From: Symbiodinium microadriaticum
Lineage: Eukaryota; Sar; Dinophyceae; Suessiales; Symbiodiniaceae
Direction of reading: 5' to 3'
NCBI GenBank assembly: GCA_001939145.1
Contig: LSRX01000537.1
Coordinates: forward strand, 274,313 to 338,312
DNA: 64,000 bases
Made by a program: the position numbers and the translations under genes. The notes beneath the pieces are model-generated. The model ran no database searches, was not told the DNA's origin, and saw nothing but the letters and a program-made list of their open reading frames with translations. Shown piece after piece: positions 32,901-43,400 of this stretch (the stretch's first letter is position 1; every line of letters begins with the position of its first letter).

Positions 32901-35900
32901 AGGCATCTACGATGGCACCGGAGGCATCTACGTCTGCACCGTCTACGGCGACGGGTACCAATAAGATTGACGCGGCCAAGATGACGGAGATCTTGAACGA
33001 GACCAACAAGATGCTTAAGGCGTTTCAGGCCCAGTCTGGACCGGAGACCGCGGCACCTCAACCCCCGGCAGATCCTTTGGCGATGATACAACAACAGCTA
33101 GATGAAGTGCGTCGCCTTAAGACGATCACTGTGAAGGATGGAGTGGTTCCCTCGGCTTCTTCGGGTGTTGCTTTCAGCAGTGCTGTGGAATGGTATGAGA
33201 CGAGGTTGAGTTCAACGACGGTGGGCCTAAATGTGACCGGCTCTGAGGAGGAGGAAGCGTTGTTGGACAGCGGGGCCAGCCACGCCTATCGCGCTGCTGG
33301 TCAGCGGGACGGCGAGGACAACACCAGAACGGTGGCCGTGACGTTGGCTACAGGAGAAGAACGACATCTACGACAAACGCGTGGGGGTACTCTCCTGGGC
33401 GACAACACCTCAGAAGCCATCGTACCAATGGGTCAGTTGGTGAGTTTGTTGGGATGCAAGGTGTCGTGGACCCCCTCGAGGCTGATTGTGATTCATCCTC
33501 TACATGGCCGACTACGAGTCAGGTTGCGTGGTCAGTGTCCGGTCGTCCCGATTTCTCAGGCGATGACCCTCATAGCGGAGCTGGAGGAGGCGCGAATCAA
33601 GGAGTTTAAGAAGACGGTTGAGGACCTCCAGACACAAGTGAAGGTCATTCGCGACCAAGGCAGGGAAGGCTGGAGTTGCGATCGGCACCTTCAGTCCCTT
33701 CTGGAGGATGGAGATCGGACGTCTATGGCTGGGTTTCTTCACACGTCCCCGGTCTTCGCTGCGCTACCTCCTGAGGTGCTTCTAGGACTTCCAGAGTCTG
33801 TACCTAGAGAGGCCAAGGATGGCTGGAAGCTGCTGAAAGGAATGCCGTGGTCGAGGGCAAAGAGAAGATCGTTGTTTCAGAGCGATGGATGGGTTGTGCA
33901 CCTATGCTCTGGAGATGAACGCACCAGGGACGCCAAGCAACAGCAGACCATGAGGCGAGCATTTTGGTCCAATTCCTTGAATGGTGGAGATGTGATTGTG
34001 GATGTGGACATCACGGCGTCGAAGGATATGGATCTTCTTCGACAAGACGCGGTGTTCAAGGTGCTCGCGTGGGCTGCATTGGCAGGCAAGATCAAGGCTA
34101 TTATCGGCGGTCCGCCGAGACATGCCTTTCCAGTGGATGCTACAACCCCGGCTACGTCCCAGCAGATCAAGGAGCTCAAGCTTGTGACGCGCATGGTGTT
34201 GCTGTGGCACCTGGCGGAAATTGGCCGGCTTAAGGCCTGGAGAGAAGGGTCCTTGAGTGGCTCGCCTGTCAAGCCGCATGTGGGGTTCCTGTTGGAACAT
34301 TTGGAGTCGGAGGAGGGCACGGTGTCCCTCTTTGACCACCCGATGTGGAAGAGCTTCGCTCAAGAGGACCTCATGGGTGAAGTTCCCTGCGTTCTTAATG
34401 GCAAGCGTGTTCGGCTTGGTGGAAACTTGGATCTATGGCATCTGAGGAATGCTGAGCTGGGAGCTTTGGAGGCTGGGGACCCTGCGGCTTCAGTGTGGCC
34501 TATGGAGTTTGTTGCCCATGTCGCAGAAGCTCTTCAATCTTGGAAGGGCTTAAGAAATCGTGAAGGCCTTTTGGCTTCTCTAGTTCGCCAGATTGAGGCA
34601 ACCCCTTCCAGCTCCACCCCTTCCCTGGCGAAGTTCGATGTGAAGGAGTGGAAACTACATCTACAACGAGACCATCTCCCCTACAGGAGGGATTGTCGGG
34701 TTTGCATCGAGAGAGCTAGTGGAAAGCCTCACCGGAGGGTATCTCACCCTTCAGCCTATAGCTTGGCGGTGGACCTAGCAGGCCCCTTTCGGAAGGATGG
34801 CGCGGGCGGCTACAAGTACCTTATGGTGGGCTGCTATCGTTTTCCGAAGCTGGAGGGCGTGAAGGCAGAAAAAGGGATGGACGAGGCTAAGAGCTTGGGG
34901 CCTACCCCCGATGATGGCGAGGACTGGATCCTGGATGAGGAGGAGCACGCTGGTGAAGAGAAGCGCAAGGAGCATGAGTTTGATGACAAGGGCGACGACA
35001 AGGTGGCCGAGACCATCGAGGATGTTGCTTGCGATGAGACCCCGTTGGACAAGGAGGTGGAGGCCCTGAAGGAGTTGGCCTCTCCTTTGGAGTTCACTTC
35101 GGTCTATCTTGCGAGACCAATGAAGTCTAGAAAGAAGAAGGATGCTCTTCGAGCGGTACAGGAGCTCTATGTGCAGCTTCGTTCCAATGGGTTTCCAGTG
35201 TGCAAACTACACAGCGACAGGGCCCGGGAATTGCAAACAGATGCTTTGGAATCGTGGGCAGCAGCGCGGGACATTGAGGTGACCCGCACTCAGGGGTCTG
35301 ATCCAGCTGGAAATGGAACAGCCGAGAGAGCGGTCGGAGCCATCAAGGCTCGAATTCGGGTGTTGTTGGGACAGGCAAAGGAGCTCAGTGGTGCTGAAGA
35401 CGATGTTGTGCGGACATGGTGGCCCTTTGCTGCTGAAACCGCTGTAGCCCAACATCAAGCTGTGGCGTTTGGCCGGAAGCTGCCTACGGTTGCAAGATTT
35501 GGGTCCAAGGTCTTTACCAAGCGAAAGGGCTATGGCCAAGGTGGACGCTTCGACCTGCAGCCCAGATGGATGAGTGCTACGTATTTGGGCCCAGCTCGTT
35601 CAGTACCTGGAGGACACCTCGTCCTCACCGATGAGGGGAACCTTTGGTATACCACCAATGTGAGGCAGTTTGAGGAGCCGCCAAAGGAAGACGAGGGCGC
35701 TGCAGCGGACACCGAGGCACCCATTCCACCAGCTCGGAGGATTCGAAGGAAGTCGTCGGTAGTGGAACTTGCCGGTGGTGTGGGCTTGATGCCTGGGCTA
35801 TGGGACGCAAAAGAGGATGGAACAGAAGGAGCTCATGCATTGCGGGCTCTGGCTGCCCTGGCCGGTGATCACGTATGTCCTTCGTCAGATGAGGTGTTGT

Positions 35901-38900
35901 CTGAGGATGCAGCTTTAAAGGGCCTGGAGTTTTCATCGGAGGCGTCTACGAAGTCCAATGGTGTGGGACCCCGAGGAGATCTTGCTGCCGAATATCTTGG
36001 TGAAGGACGGTTTTCAATGAATGATTGCTTGGAAGTGCTTCAGAATGAGAACTTCAGAAGAACTAAGAAGCAACGGGCTTCGGCGTGGAAGGACAATGCC
36101 CCACCACCTATACATACGACCTTGGGTGCTTACCAGCGGGGTCCATCGTCCGGAGTCACGACAGCTACGGCGAGACACAACTCGCTGACCGCTTACTTGG
36201 TTGCAATGTTCAAGCACCACAGTGGTGAGGATGTTTCGTTTACTTCTATGACGGTGGCGCGTGATTTGTGTACCGATGCTCACAAGGATCGCTTTAACCT
36301 AAAGACCTCCAAGAACTACGTGCTGACCGTTGGGAACTTCGTTGGTGGAGGTATTTGGCAAGAAGGCCAACGCGGAGACCTCCCCGTCGTGATGGTCCAA
36401 AATGGGGCAGATACCGTGGTCAAGGGTTTTGTGAGCTCTGTGCGGGACAGGATTGTGGAGGTGGATCCCAAGAAGTTGCACAAGACTATGCCTTGGGACG
36501 GCGGACCTAAGTGGACCGTTATCGCGCATACCGTGGGACAGCATGGAAAATTGAGTGCGGATCATCGTCATGAACTACAAGCTCTTGGTTTCAATCTTCC
36601 TCCTTGTGGTGATTTAAGGAAGGCGCTGGTTCAGGGAGAACTGGAGGTGGTTCCGGCACTACTTGATGGTCCTGGATGGTTTCCACAGCCTTGTGATGAG
36701 AGCGAGGAGATGTGGGTGAGAATGTGGACCCGGCGGCTGTTGGATGAGGAGGAGAATCTTATCTCAACGATCCCCCAGGAGGAGAACGAGAACTTCACTG
36801 GCGTCTTGGAAACAAACAAGATTGTGGCCAAGGACCTAGACGACCGGGAAGCAGACCTGTGTCAAGACCGTTATGAGGTGGAACAGTGGCTGTCGTTGTG
36901 TCGGTTAGCTGAGGGAGAAGATGAGGTGAGGGGCGTGGAACCCCTCCTAGAGACTCTCCCGAATCCTCTCAAGGTTGTCTTCACGGTTGCTTTGGACGAG
37001 GTGAAGCAGTACATCTCTCGTTGGGTGGAAGCTATCCACAAGGAGACAGACGCTCTCATTAAGGCCAAGGCCTTGATTCCCCTCACCATTGAGGAGCAGC
37101 AGGAACTGGAAGCTTCAGGTCGGCTGGTGATATTACCGGCCAAGGGAGTGTTCACTGTGAAGCCTCCTGACCAAGAGGTGTTCAAGGATGAAAGTGGACA
37201 AGACCTACCCCCTGGTTCTCCGGAGTTCTTCAAGAGAAAGGCAAGGCTGGTGATTTGTGGGAACTTTCAAGGGAAGCAAGCCAGGGAGGACTCCTACGCC
37301 GGAGGCTGCCAGACAGACGCCCTCCGCATTATGCTGGTACACACAGCAGCGTACGGTTGGCTGGTGGCTTCCACCGACATCCGGAACGCCTTTATCCTGG
37401 CCCCCATCAAGGAGGATGAGGATGATGATGACACTACATATGCGTTGTACCCTCCGAAAGTGTTTCAGCTGGCCAAGGTTGAGTACTCGTTGCGATTATG
37501 GAGAGTGGATAGGGCCTTATATGGATTCCGGAGGTCGCCACGCCTGTGGGGAAAGTTCCGTGACCGGAGGCTTCGGGCTGCCAAGATTCTGTATAAGGGG
37601 GGCTACATCTACCTTCGCCAACACAAGGCGGACGAGAACATATGGTCAGCGGTGGTGGTTGCGGCAGACGGTCAGGAGGAGACACAAGCGTATGTCAACG
37701 TGTATGTCGACGATATCCTGTATGTGGGCTTACAGAGAGTGATAGTCGCCATTCATTCCTGGCTCACGGAGGAGTGGAAGGCATCACCGCTCACTTGGGC
37801 ATCGGCGACAAGTCCGCTGAGGTTTTTGGGCCTAGAGATTGTAAGGGAGGACTCTGGTGTCATTCGTCTTCATCAACGAGGATACATTGAAGAACTTCTT
37901 CGACATCATGGGCTCACCGAGGCGCGGGGATACACGATACCTTGTCCCCAAGAATGGCTCCTTGGGGAAAACGAAACTACCGAAGAGCAGTATGACGAGC
38001 CACAGCTGAGGAGGGCTCAGGCCCTTACAGGTGAGCTGTTATGGCTAAGCGGCAAAAGCCGCCCTGATCTGCTACATACCGTCGCTACTATGTCCTCGTG
38101 GTGCCTGAAATGCCCGTCGTTGGTAGAGAAGATAGGACTACGGGCGCTTGGCTACTTGAAGGAGACGATCGACGTCGAGCTCTACTACAACCCGAAGCGA
38201 CTGGACCACTATGTGGAAGGATTCAGCGATGCAAGCTTCGCCCCGCATGGCTCGCGGAGTGTGGGCTGTTGCCTTACGAGATATCTGCAGCAGCCGGTAG
38301 CTTGGAGGTGCGGACGCCAAGCTCTGGTGGCTTTGAGCGTAGCAGAGGCGGAGCTCATAGAGGCCATCAGTGCAGCTCAAATGTCCTACGGCGTCATTGC
38401 AGTTACGAGTGAACTGCAAACGGCGGTGCCTACGCTGACCTTGAAGGTCGACAACACTGCTGCTGTTGGCCTGAGCAATGAGTCGGCGGGTACGTGGAAG
38501 ACCCGTCACCTACGAGTCCGGGCGTACCACCTAAGGGAGGCTGTTAGGTTGAAGGAAATCACCATTGAGCACATCCCAGGTGCTGAGCAGCTTGGTGATC
38601 TGGGGACGAAAGCGTTCCATCGTCCCCGCCTTCAAGAACTCTTGAGGTTGTGGGGCTTGTTAGCCCCGGAGACTCGTGGTGAGCCTGGACCCTCAAGTTC
38701 CTCTAGCAGCCTAGCCAAGGTCAATGGTACAGTTGCAGTTCTTGCCAGATTAGCCGTTGTGTTAGGATGGTTGATCCAGGTGTCGAGGGCATCTCCGGTT
38801 GAAAGCCACAATGGTCTGCAAGTTAGTTTCCCCTGGGAGCTGTACGGATTGGCTGTGGTAGCCCTGATTGCAGCTATTGGAATATGGGAAGCTATGAAAT

Positions 38901-39316
38901 GGTGTCTGGAATGGTGCTCACTGAAGTACAGTGGATCTGTTCAAGATGCAAGGCAGGCCCGCCGATTAAGGCGGCTACAACAAGCGGTGTCGGAGGAGGT
39001 GGCGCGTTATGGTCTGGATGATTTGGGTGTGGACCCTAGCACTCCTCGGACTTTGACGCGTTCCACGAGGCGTCCTTCACCTTTCAGGAGTGCGCCAGAA
39101 CCTCAGGCAGTGGCCACGGCTACAGTGGCAGTGCAGACGGATTTCGATGATGGGTATCGCCCCTTCAATGGCCCGTTCGTGGTGAGCGAGCATGGGGACA
39201 GGGTTCACTACGAGCCTACTTGTCACGGGCTCCGAAACGCCACCTCAAGGCGCCGAACTCTTCAGCTATGCCAATATTGTCAGAATCGCCAACAGTTGCA
39301 CCGCAGAGTGGGCTAG
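29852..39316 (+). CDS. Copia Gag-Pol polyprotein (single ORF, 3154 codons)
   Basis: This is the polyprotein of the retrotransposon: particle formation, self-cleavage, integration and reverse transcription. The open frame starts inside the LTR, and the first plausible initiator is Met33 (ATG 29948). Seen in order: a coiled-coil-like stretch near 260-296; degenerate tandem repeats with a GDRA core near 300-433; a Gag core near 646-905; a CCCH zinc finger (C935, C944, C950, H954); a CCHC knuckle (C965, C968, H973, C978); protease DSGA with D1139; integrase HHCC (H1603, H1608, C1615, C1618) and DDE residues D1641, D1789, E1825; reverse transcriptase D2509 and YVDD (D2620, D2621); RNase H D2793 and D2867. 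An acidic insert (about 1669-1743) separates the first two integrase aspartates. After RNase H comes an extra tail of about 190 residues with two hydrophobic segments (about 2960-2976 and 2998-3015) and a terminal H-C...C-C motif (H3119, C3124, C3140, C3143). Gag and Pol share one frame, so their ratio must be set by processing or another mechanism. Confidence 0.95.
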   Translation: MEFRTLGGRLFEGVPRQCFGIILRRRRTLHLGMASSPAEHDPRGQQVMTAQSTNAASQGERESHARLEGEVEGPNYERPQLPNGVVHRSSRAEPQVDIESLPYSPGVRPSDRAAQAFLEEAWPAQPHDIGHGRAAGARDLEEVPAAFRWMQRLGEFFRHHPAMETLTTMTRQQIVGTSGSSTGFLVQQQVQHTSQPASPKVDSAGAHGDAAASVSKDSPLFGRSAQRVMESWPGQAPLLYGPQRSSPGTDDGSSASIPRELVEAEVRRQVQEALKAQQQGLDSLRQENQQLREQIRRSPAVPHGDRAQHTSHGVPGGDRALYNSAVPEGDRALSTQSVSGGDRALYNPAVPHEDRASSNQGLPQGNRAQHTSRGVLGGEWASRVPDVPDGDRAQHTSRGVPGGDRVHFSFVAQEDGGGRHSISAQEDGGGRRFVNLPKVAGIPASFEEYGAAERRGLEGAPGVRREDAKAGLRDPSLRRLRDESAFRRERVSRSASPEGHSRVASGSPGRTGRSGSISGLTRGRYLRRSAGDLLHGLSDGDLYGVQPTEAAYRPLPTEAAPTFGDYEIGFPPGLSEGPTDVNQGDPGGLLASGLGRTLPRDEGDARGSVGGATHAEPNPLEILITGMSQLQQVLLRQKGGETLDLEPKAVSELAKLPEYTPESGATDFQDYLYLAEQQIGSLASGAGEWWQKTLAVAQKAYAEYQSLSPMKRLSVKAVLTEELREEKYKKLERKVASLVLSSLPRGVRDELVAHRVQGLHQILFRLMVVFQPDGAQDRAQLLRQLDVSESSAGPAEAVVSIRRWYRLLQRAADLNIALPDESLQVRSLCNIVKKTSEQNADFKFRVALAKTELQIDSRPSQANVMRFLQHLLAELEQLGAGSRKASSLATPASTATAAGPTSTTTTSLKAVQPTADSPKGKGKAAVVSPGQKKPCQWFGTDNGCRNGKQCTFVHAWTGLNRSERCLLCGSKQHRAKECPTKDNGPSERPPPPPPKATTAAMTASTTTAAAIAPSPAKASTMAPEASTSAPSTATGTNKIDAAKMTEILNETNKMLKAFQAQSGPETAAPQPPADPLAMIQQQLDEVRRLKTITVKDGVVPSASSGVAFSSAVEWYETRLSSTTVGLNVTGSEEEEALLDSGASHAYRAAGQRDGEDNTRTVAVTLATGEERHLRQTRGGTLLGDNTSEAIVPMGQLVSLLGCKVSWTPSRLIVIHPLHGRLRVRLRGQCPVVPISQAMTLIAELEEARIKEFKKTVEDLQTQVKVIRDQGREGWSCDRHLQSLLEDGDRTSMAGFLHTSPVFAALPPEVLLGLPESVPREAKDGWKLLKGMPWSRAKRRSLFQSDGWVVHLCSGDERTRDAKQQQTMRRAFWSNSLNGGDVIVDVDITASKDMDLLRQDAVFKVLAWAALAGKIKAIIGGPPRHAFPVDATTPATSQQIKELKLVTRMVLLWHLAEIGRLKAWREGSLSGSPVKPHVGFLLEHLESEEGTVSLFDHPMWKSFAQEDLMGEVPCVLNGKRVRLGGNLDLWHLRNAELGALEAGDPAASVWPMEFVAHVAEALQSWKGLRNREGLLASLVRQIEATPSSSTPSLAKFDVKEWKLHLQRDHLPYRRDCRVCIERASGKPHRRVSHPSAYSLAVDLAGPFRKDGAGGYKYLMVGCYRFPKLEGVKAEKGMDEAKSLGPTPDDGEDWILDEEEHAGEEKRKEHEFDDKGDDKVAETIEDVACDETPLDKEVEALKELASPLEFTSVYLARPMKSRKKKDALRAVQELYVQLRSNGFPVCKLHSDRARELQTDALESWAAARDIEVTRTQGSDPAGNGTAERAVGAIKARIRVLLGQAKELSGAEDDVVRTWWPFAAETAVAQHQAVAFGRKLPTVARFGSKVFTKRKGYGQGGRFDLQPRWMSATYLGPARSVPGGHLVLTDEGNLWYTTNVRQFEEPPKEDEGAAADTEAPIPPARRIRRKSSVVELAGGVGLMPGLWDAKEDGTEGAHALRALAALAGDHVCPSSDEVLSEDAALKGLEFSSEASTKSNGVGPRGDLAAEYLGEGRFSMNDCLEVLQNENFRRTKKQRASAWKDNAPPPIHTTLGAYQRGPSSGVTTATARHNSLTAYLVAMFKHHSGEDVSFTSMTVARDLCTDAHKDRFNLKTSKNYVLTVGNFVGGGIWQEGQRGDLPVVMVQNGADTVVKGFVSSVRDRIVEVDPKKLHKTMPWDGGPKWTVIAHTVGQHGKLSADHRHELQALGFNLPPCGDLRKALVQGELEVVPALLDGPGWFPQPCDESEEMWVRMWTRRLLDEEENLISTIPQEENENFTGVLETNKIVAKDLDDREADLCQDRYEVEQWLSLCRLAEGEDEVRGVEPLLETLPNPLKVVFTVALDEVKQYISRWVEAIHKETDALIKAKALIPLTIEEQQELEASGRLVILPAKGVFTVKPPDQEVFKDESGQDLPPGSPEFFKRKARLVICGNFQGKQAREDSYAGGCQTDALRIMLVHTAAYGWLVASTDIRNAFILAPIKEDEDDDDTTYALYPPKVFQLAKVEYSLRLWRVDRALYGFRRSPRLWGKFRDRRLRAAKILYKGGYIYLRQHKADENIWSAVVVAADGQEETQAYVNVYVDDILYVGLQRVIVAIHSWLTEEWKASPLTWASATSPLRFLGLEIVREDSGVIRLHQRGYIEELLRHHGLTEARGYTIPCPQEWLLGENETTEEQYDEPQLRRAQALTGELLWLSGKSRPDLLHTVATMSSWCLKCPSLVEKIGLRALGYLKETIDVELYYNPKRLDHYVEGFSDASFAPHGSRSVGCCLTRYLQQPVAWRCGRQALVALSVAEAELIEAISAAQMSYGVIAVTSELQTAVPTLTLKVDNTAAVGLSNESAGTWKTRHLRVRAYHLREAVRLKEITIEHIPGAEQLGDLGTKAFHRPRLQELLRLWGLLAPETRGEPGPSSSSSSLAKVNGTVAVLARLAVVLGWLIQVSRASPVESHNGLQVSFPWELYGLAVVALIAAIGIWEAMKWCLEWCSLKYSGSVQDARQARRLRRLQQAVSEEVARYGLDDLGVDPSTPRTLTRSTRRPSPFRSAPEPQAVATATVAVQTDFDDGYRPFNGPFVVSEHGDRVHYEPTCHGLRNATSRRRTLQLCQYCQNRQQLHRRVG
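30751..31150 (+). repeat. Degenerate tandem repeats inside gag
   Basis: Units of roughly 36-45 bp encode variants of (V/L)-P-x-G-D-R-A followed by Q/L/Y and S/N-rich residues, about nine times in a row. Each unit keeps frame. The array sits between the coiled-coil-like segment and the Gag core and probably forms a disordered linker that varies in copy number between element copies. Confidence 0.8.
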
Positions 39317-39337
39317 ACAATCACAGACTGACAGCCC

Positions 39338-39346
39338 AAGGAGGAG
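39338..39346 (+). other. Polypurine tract of retrotransposon
   Basis: AAGGAGGAG ends at the base before the 3' LTR. This is the usual position for the plus-strand primer. Confidence 0.7.
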
Positions 39347-39742
39347 TGTTGGTGACTACGCGGCGTTCTTGACATGGCAGCTGTGCAGTGTGTTTGATGC
39401 GAGTATCTGTATAGCATAGCTTCGAAACAGTGGTGTGTGCACAGAGGCCACCCAGTGAAGCTAGATGTTCGGACGAACGTGTGGCTCAAGAAATGATCGA
39501 CAGGTTGCTGAGGCGAGCACCTTTTGGTGCGTTTGTAGGCACCTGTGCCCTTGGGGTTCATCACTTCCGAGGGTCTTTTTTCTGGTTGGTGTTTAAGAAG
39601 AAGGGTTGGAATTTCGGACTTTGGGAGGTCGCCTGTTTGAGGGCGTTCCTCGTCAGTGTTTCGGAATTATCCTTCGGAGAAGACGAACTTTACATTTAGG
39701 CATGGCCTCCTCGCCCGCTGAACATGACCCAAGAGGTCAACA
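39347..39742 (+). repeat. 3' LTR of copia element
   Basis: It is 396 bp long and matches the 5' LTR except at 39567, 39596 and 39686. It begins 30 bp after the polyprotein stop codon and is followed by TATTA. Confidence 0.95.
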
Positions 39743-39868
39743 TATTATTATAGTATAAGGGTGCCCCGGCTTGAGTTCTTGAGCCTCCCAGGAACCTTGG
39801 TGGCGAGTGCAACGCTGCCCAGAGCCTGAACCCTGCCACCCGCCCGCGAGAATGGCGACGAGGAAAGA

Positions 39869-40034
39869 CCCGGAGAGCCCAAAATACCCCTTTAAAGATA
39901 AGGAATATACCTTCAATCATAATACTAGGGGCCCTATAATTTAAGGTATAAATTCCCTTAATTACGGAATATACCTTTACAATACGGGCCGTAATATTTT
40001 ATGATTTTTTGGTACATTCCTTGGGCTCTCTGAG
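39869..40034. repeat. Family A element, two cores
   Basis: Just downstream of the retrotransposon; GA on both sides. Confidence 0.7.
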
Positions 40035-40165
40035 GATGGGGGAAGAACATGACGACTCGTGCTGCTACTGCGGCTACGGGTACGACTGTTGCACCCTACC
40101 TCTTGTTGGGTCGTCGTCCCTAGATGCAGGTCGGGCGTCAACTGTGATGTCGAGGGTATAGAATG

Positions 40166-40204
40166 CATGCATATATATACATATATACATATATACATAT
40201 ATAC

Positions 40205-40237
<33 letters not shown>

Positions 40238-40275
40238 CACATGTGTATATATATATATACACACACACACATGTT
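40166..40275. repeat. ATATAC/AC microsatellite
   Basis: (ATATAC)n then (AC)n. Confidence 0.9.
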
Positions 40276-40474
40276 GTCCCGGTGTTGGCAGTGGTGACAT
40301 TGGGAGCCAGACACAGCAGCAATATGATGAGAATTAGGAGCAACAGCAGTTGCGTCAGAAATATCGTCGAAGTCCGGCGCTGGACTTTGCTGATTTGCCC
40401 TGCCGCCCGCTGCCCGGCCCGAGCATGCCCCAAAGCTTCGCAAAGTTGGTGCAGTTTGTGCAGCCTGCTCCTCG

Positions 40475-43400
40475 ATGCTGTGCGTGCAGATGATGGCCAC
40501 GGGCAAGGAAGTCGCGAATCTACAGTTGTCCGAGCACCCGGAGATGGCTTGCGTGCGCGCTTTGAAGCGGCACTTGTCTTCTTTCTGCGGATGCCCCAGG
40601 TTTAAGCAGCGGATACTGAGAGACGGCACTCTTCTCGCCGACGATACCAAGCTCGAGGTGCTGGCTGAACAGACCCTAGAGCTTGTGCTTCTGGAGTTCT
40701 TGCCGACTGCCGAGTCTGAAGTCCAAGAGCTCTTGTCAGCTGCAGCCAACAGCCACCTTGCGAAGTTAGAGGCCCTGCTGCAGAGGCCTCAAGATCCTGA
40801 CTTGGGTCACTTGGACCAGCACCGGACAGCTTGAGTCGCTTTGCCTTTTTTTGTTGCTTGCTTTCCGCTCTCTCTTTCTTGGGCACAGCACGAGGGCAAA
40901 ACCGTAACACCCCTACCCCCCAAAAAAGCGCCGCACAAAGCTCCGAAGCCCTGAAGATTTTGTCCGATAAAATTCGCAGGCGACGAGCCGCCTCTCCTGG
41001 CGTCCTGCCGCGACGGGCACTTGGAAGTGGTGCGCCTGCTGCTCGAGGCCGAGGCGAGCCAAGCGCAAGCGAAAACCTTCCAAAACAAAGGCAGAAAAAA
41101 AAAAACGCGAGTGAAACCCCTCGAGGAACTCCACAAAAGGCACAAAAGTCCCTTGCTCTAAACCCTAAATTCTAAACCCTTTCCGTGTATGGCGAAGACA
41201 AAAAAAGGGCTATGGGAACCTGGAGCCTCCGCAAAAGGCACCGCAAGAAAAGGCCCTCAAAACCGCAGGCCAGCGGGGGCCCCTCTGCCCTATAGTCCCT
41301 GCTTTCCAGCCCTGAATCTAATGTTAAGGGCCTTAATAATTAGAATCGGGTTTTGGGGGGTTCCTTATTGTAATTATAGTATATTATGATGTAAGGCCTT
41401 AATAATTAGAATAGGTTTTTTTTTGGAAGGGGGGGGGGGGCGGGGGCTCCTTATTATAATTCTAGTACCCTATTCTAATTATTAAGACCCTTCTTTCAAT
41501 GCAGAATCCCCAGGTCTTTCATGAGTCGCACAGCTGACCCCGCCCCGGTGGGTGTTACCTGCTAAACCCTAAACCGTGGGGGTTTAGGGTTTGGGGTTTA
41601 GGGTTTAGGCAGAAGGCCGACTAGCCCAAAACTCCGAGCTCTTGCCGACCTTGGCATTCTTCGACCGAGGCGGATGTGAACCGCCACGATCGCCATCTGT
41701 ACACACCCTTGGCGAGAGCCTCTTCGTGCCTCAGCAGACGATTCAAGCCTTTCTTCGTCGTGGCTTAAGATACGCTTGACACTGCCGGCCCTGTAGATGA
41801 AGTTCTGCAACTTGAAAAAAAAACACATACCCCCCACTGCAAAATCTGTGCATCCATGCGTGAAGTTTCCCCAGTGCCAGCAGGCCCCAAGAAGCCTCTC
41901 CAAAAACGACCCAGGAGCGGACATGCAGAAGTTGTTGACCTGTTGCTGCAGACAAAGGTTGACAAGAGCCTTGGTTCACAAAGCTACGGGGAACTTGGAT
42001 GTGTGTGTGTGTGTATGTATATATATATATATACACATACATATACAAAAACATATACAGGTACATGCATACATACATGCATACATACATGCATGCATAC
42101 ATATATACATATATACATATGTACATATATACATATATACATATATACATATATACATATATACATATATACATATTTTATATATATATATATGCACCTA
42201 ATACNATACATGTATATGTATACGTATATGTATCTGTATATTTACTTTTATATGAGTATACATATACATATATATATATACATATATACATATATACATA
42301 TATACATATATACATATATACATATTTTATATATATATATATGCACCTATACACCTATACTCCCTTTTTAGTTCTTTTGTGCTTGCGATCATCGCGGTGG
42401 TGGTTGTTGTGGCAATGATAGCTTGCACTGATACTTCCTGTAGAATAGCATCGCAGGGACGAATACACTGATCTAGATAAGCAGCAACAACAACGCATGC
42501 CTGCTTTTTCCAGCAGTGCCTTCGTCTCAGTCCATGAGGCTTTCCTCAGCATTTCGGATTCAGGGGCATGTTTCGTCTTGTCCTAGGATTGCTTAGGGAA
42601 CCCCGAACCCTAAACCCTAAACCCCCGCCGAAGTTCAGGAACCAGGCCGGCCGGGCCGGCTGGACCCCCTTATCTTTGGCATCAGCGGATGGTCATGCCG
42701 AAGTTGTTCGTCAGCTGCGGCTTGGGCTTCGTTTCAGCAGCGCTTCAGGCCACGGTTCCCACGGTGATTTCTAGGGCCCCGCAAAGCTGTCGTGGCAGGG
42801 GTTCGAGAGGGGGTTTCAGTGAAGCTATGATGAATTAGACTGTCTTACATTATGGTATGATATATAGTATACGAAAAAATATATATGTATATATATATAT
42901 ATGATGATGATGAGGTTAAAGGCTGGCGTGGACACAAATGCCGGCAACCGGACCGGGCGAACGCCCTTGGCCTGGGCCTGCAGCCACGGCCACGCAGAGG
43001 TTGTCAGCTTCTGGGCTCAGTTCATCTAAGGGCATCAAATTTCACTGTTATTGAGCTTTAGGGTTTAGGGTTTTATGTTTATAACTTTATAACCCTCATC
43101 ATCAAAATAGCCCAAAAGCCTTATATAATAGGGTCTTTCGGCCCAACAGCCTTTAAAAGTGGGAGTCCTTTGAGGGTAAGGGTAAGGTTCAGGGAATTCA
43201 GCCGGCAGGCTTGGGGAGTCGAAGCAAATGGGGCTTTGGGCTGGACCGGCCCTAAACCCCTAAAACCCTAAACCCTAAATAGCCCTAAAACCCTACAACC
43301 CTAAAACTCTAAAACCCTAAACCCCTAAATAACCCTGAAACCCTAAACCCTAAATAACCCTAAATTACCCTAAACCCCTAAATAACCCTACAACCCTAAA

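Larger units (their letters stand above)
29593..39742 (+). mobile_element. Complete Ty1/copia LTR retrotransposon
   Basis: A full-length element is bounded by two 396-bp direct repeats that begin TGTTGG and end CA. Both sides carry TATTA (29588-29592 and 39743-39747), a 5-bp target duplication, although the AT-rich site weakens that reading. The interior holds one open reading frame with Gag, protease, integrase, reverse transcriptase and RNase H in copia order (integrase before reverse transcriptase). A purine run (AAGGAGGAG, 39338-39346) abuts the 3' LTR as expected for a polypurine tract. The LTRs differ at three positions, so insertion was recent. It landed in a TTA-rich expansion inside what looks like a family-D palindrome. 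No frameshift or stop interrupts the coding region, so the copy may be active. Confidence 0.96.

Noticed and set aside
32176..33094. Antisense ORFs of 179-277 codons inside gag
   Set aside because: Shadows of the intact sense polyprotein.
38701..39316. Envelope gene on the retrotransposon
   Set aside because: Hydrophobic segments alone, in frame with Pol and without signal peptide or cleavage features, do not support an envelope protein.
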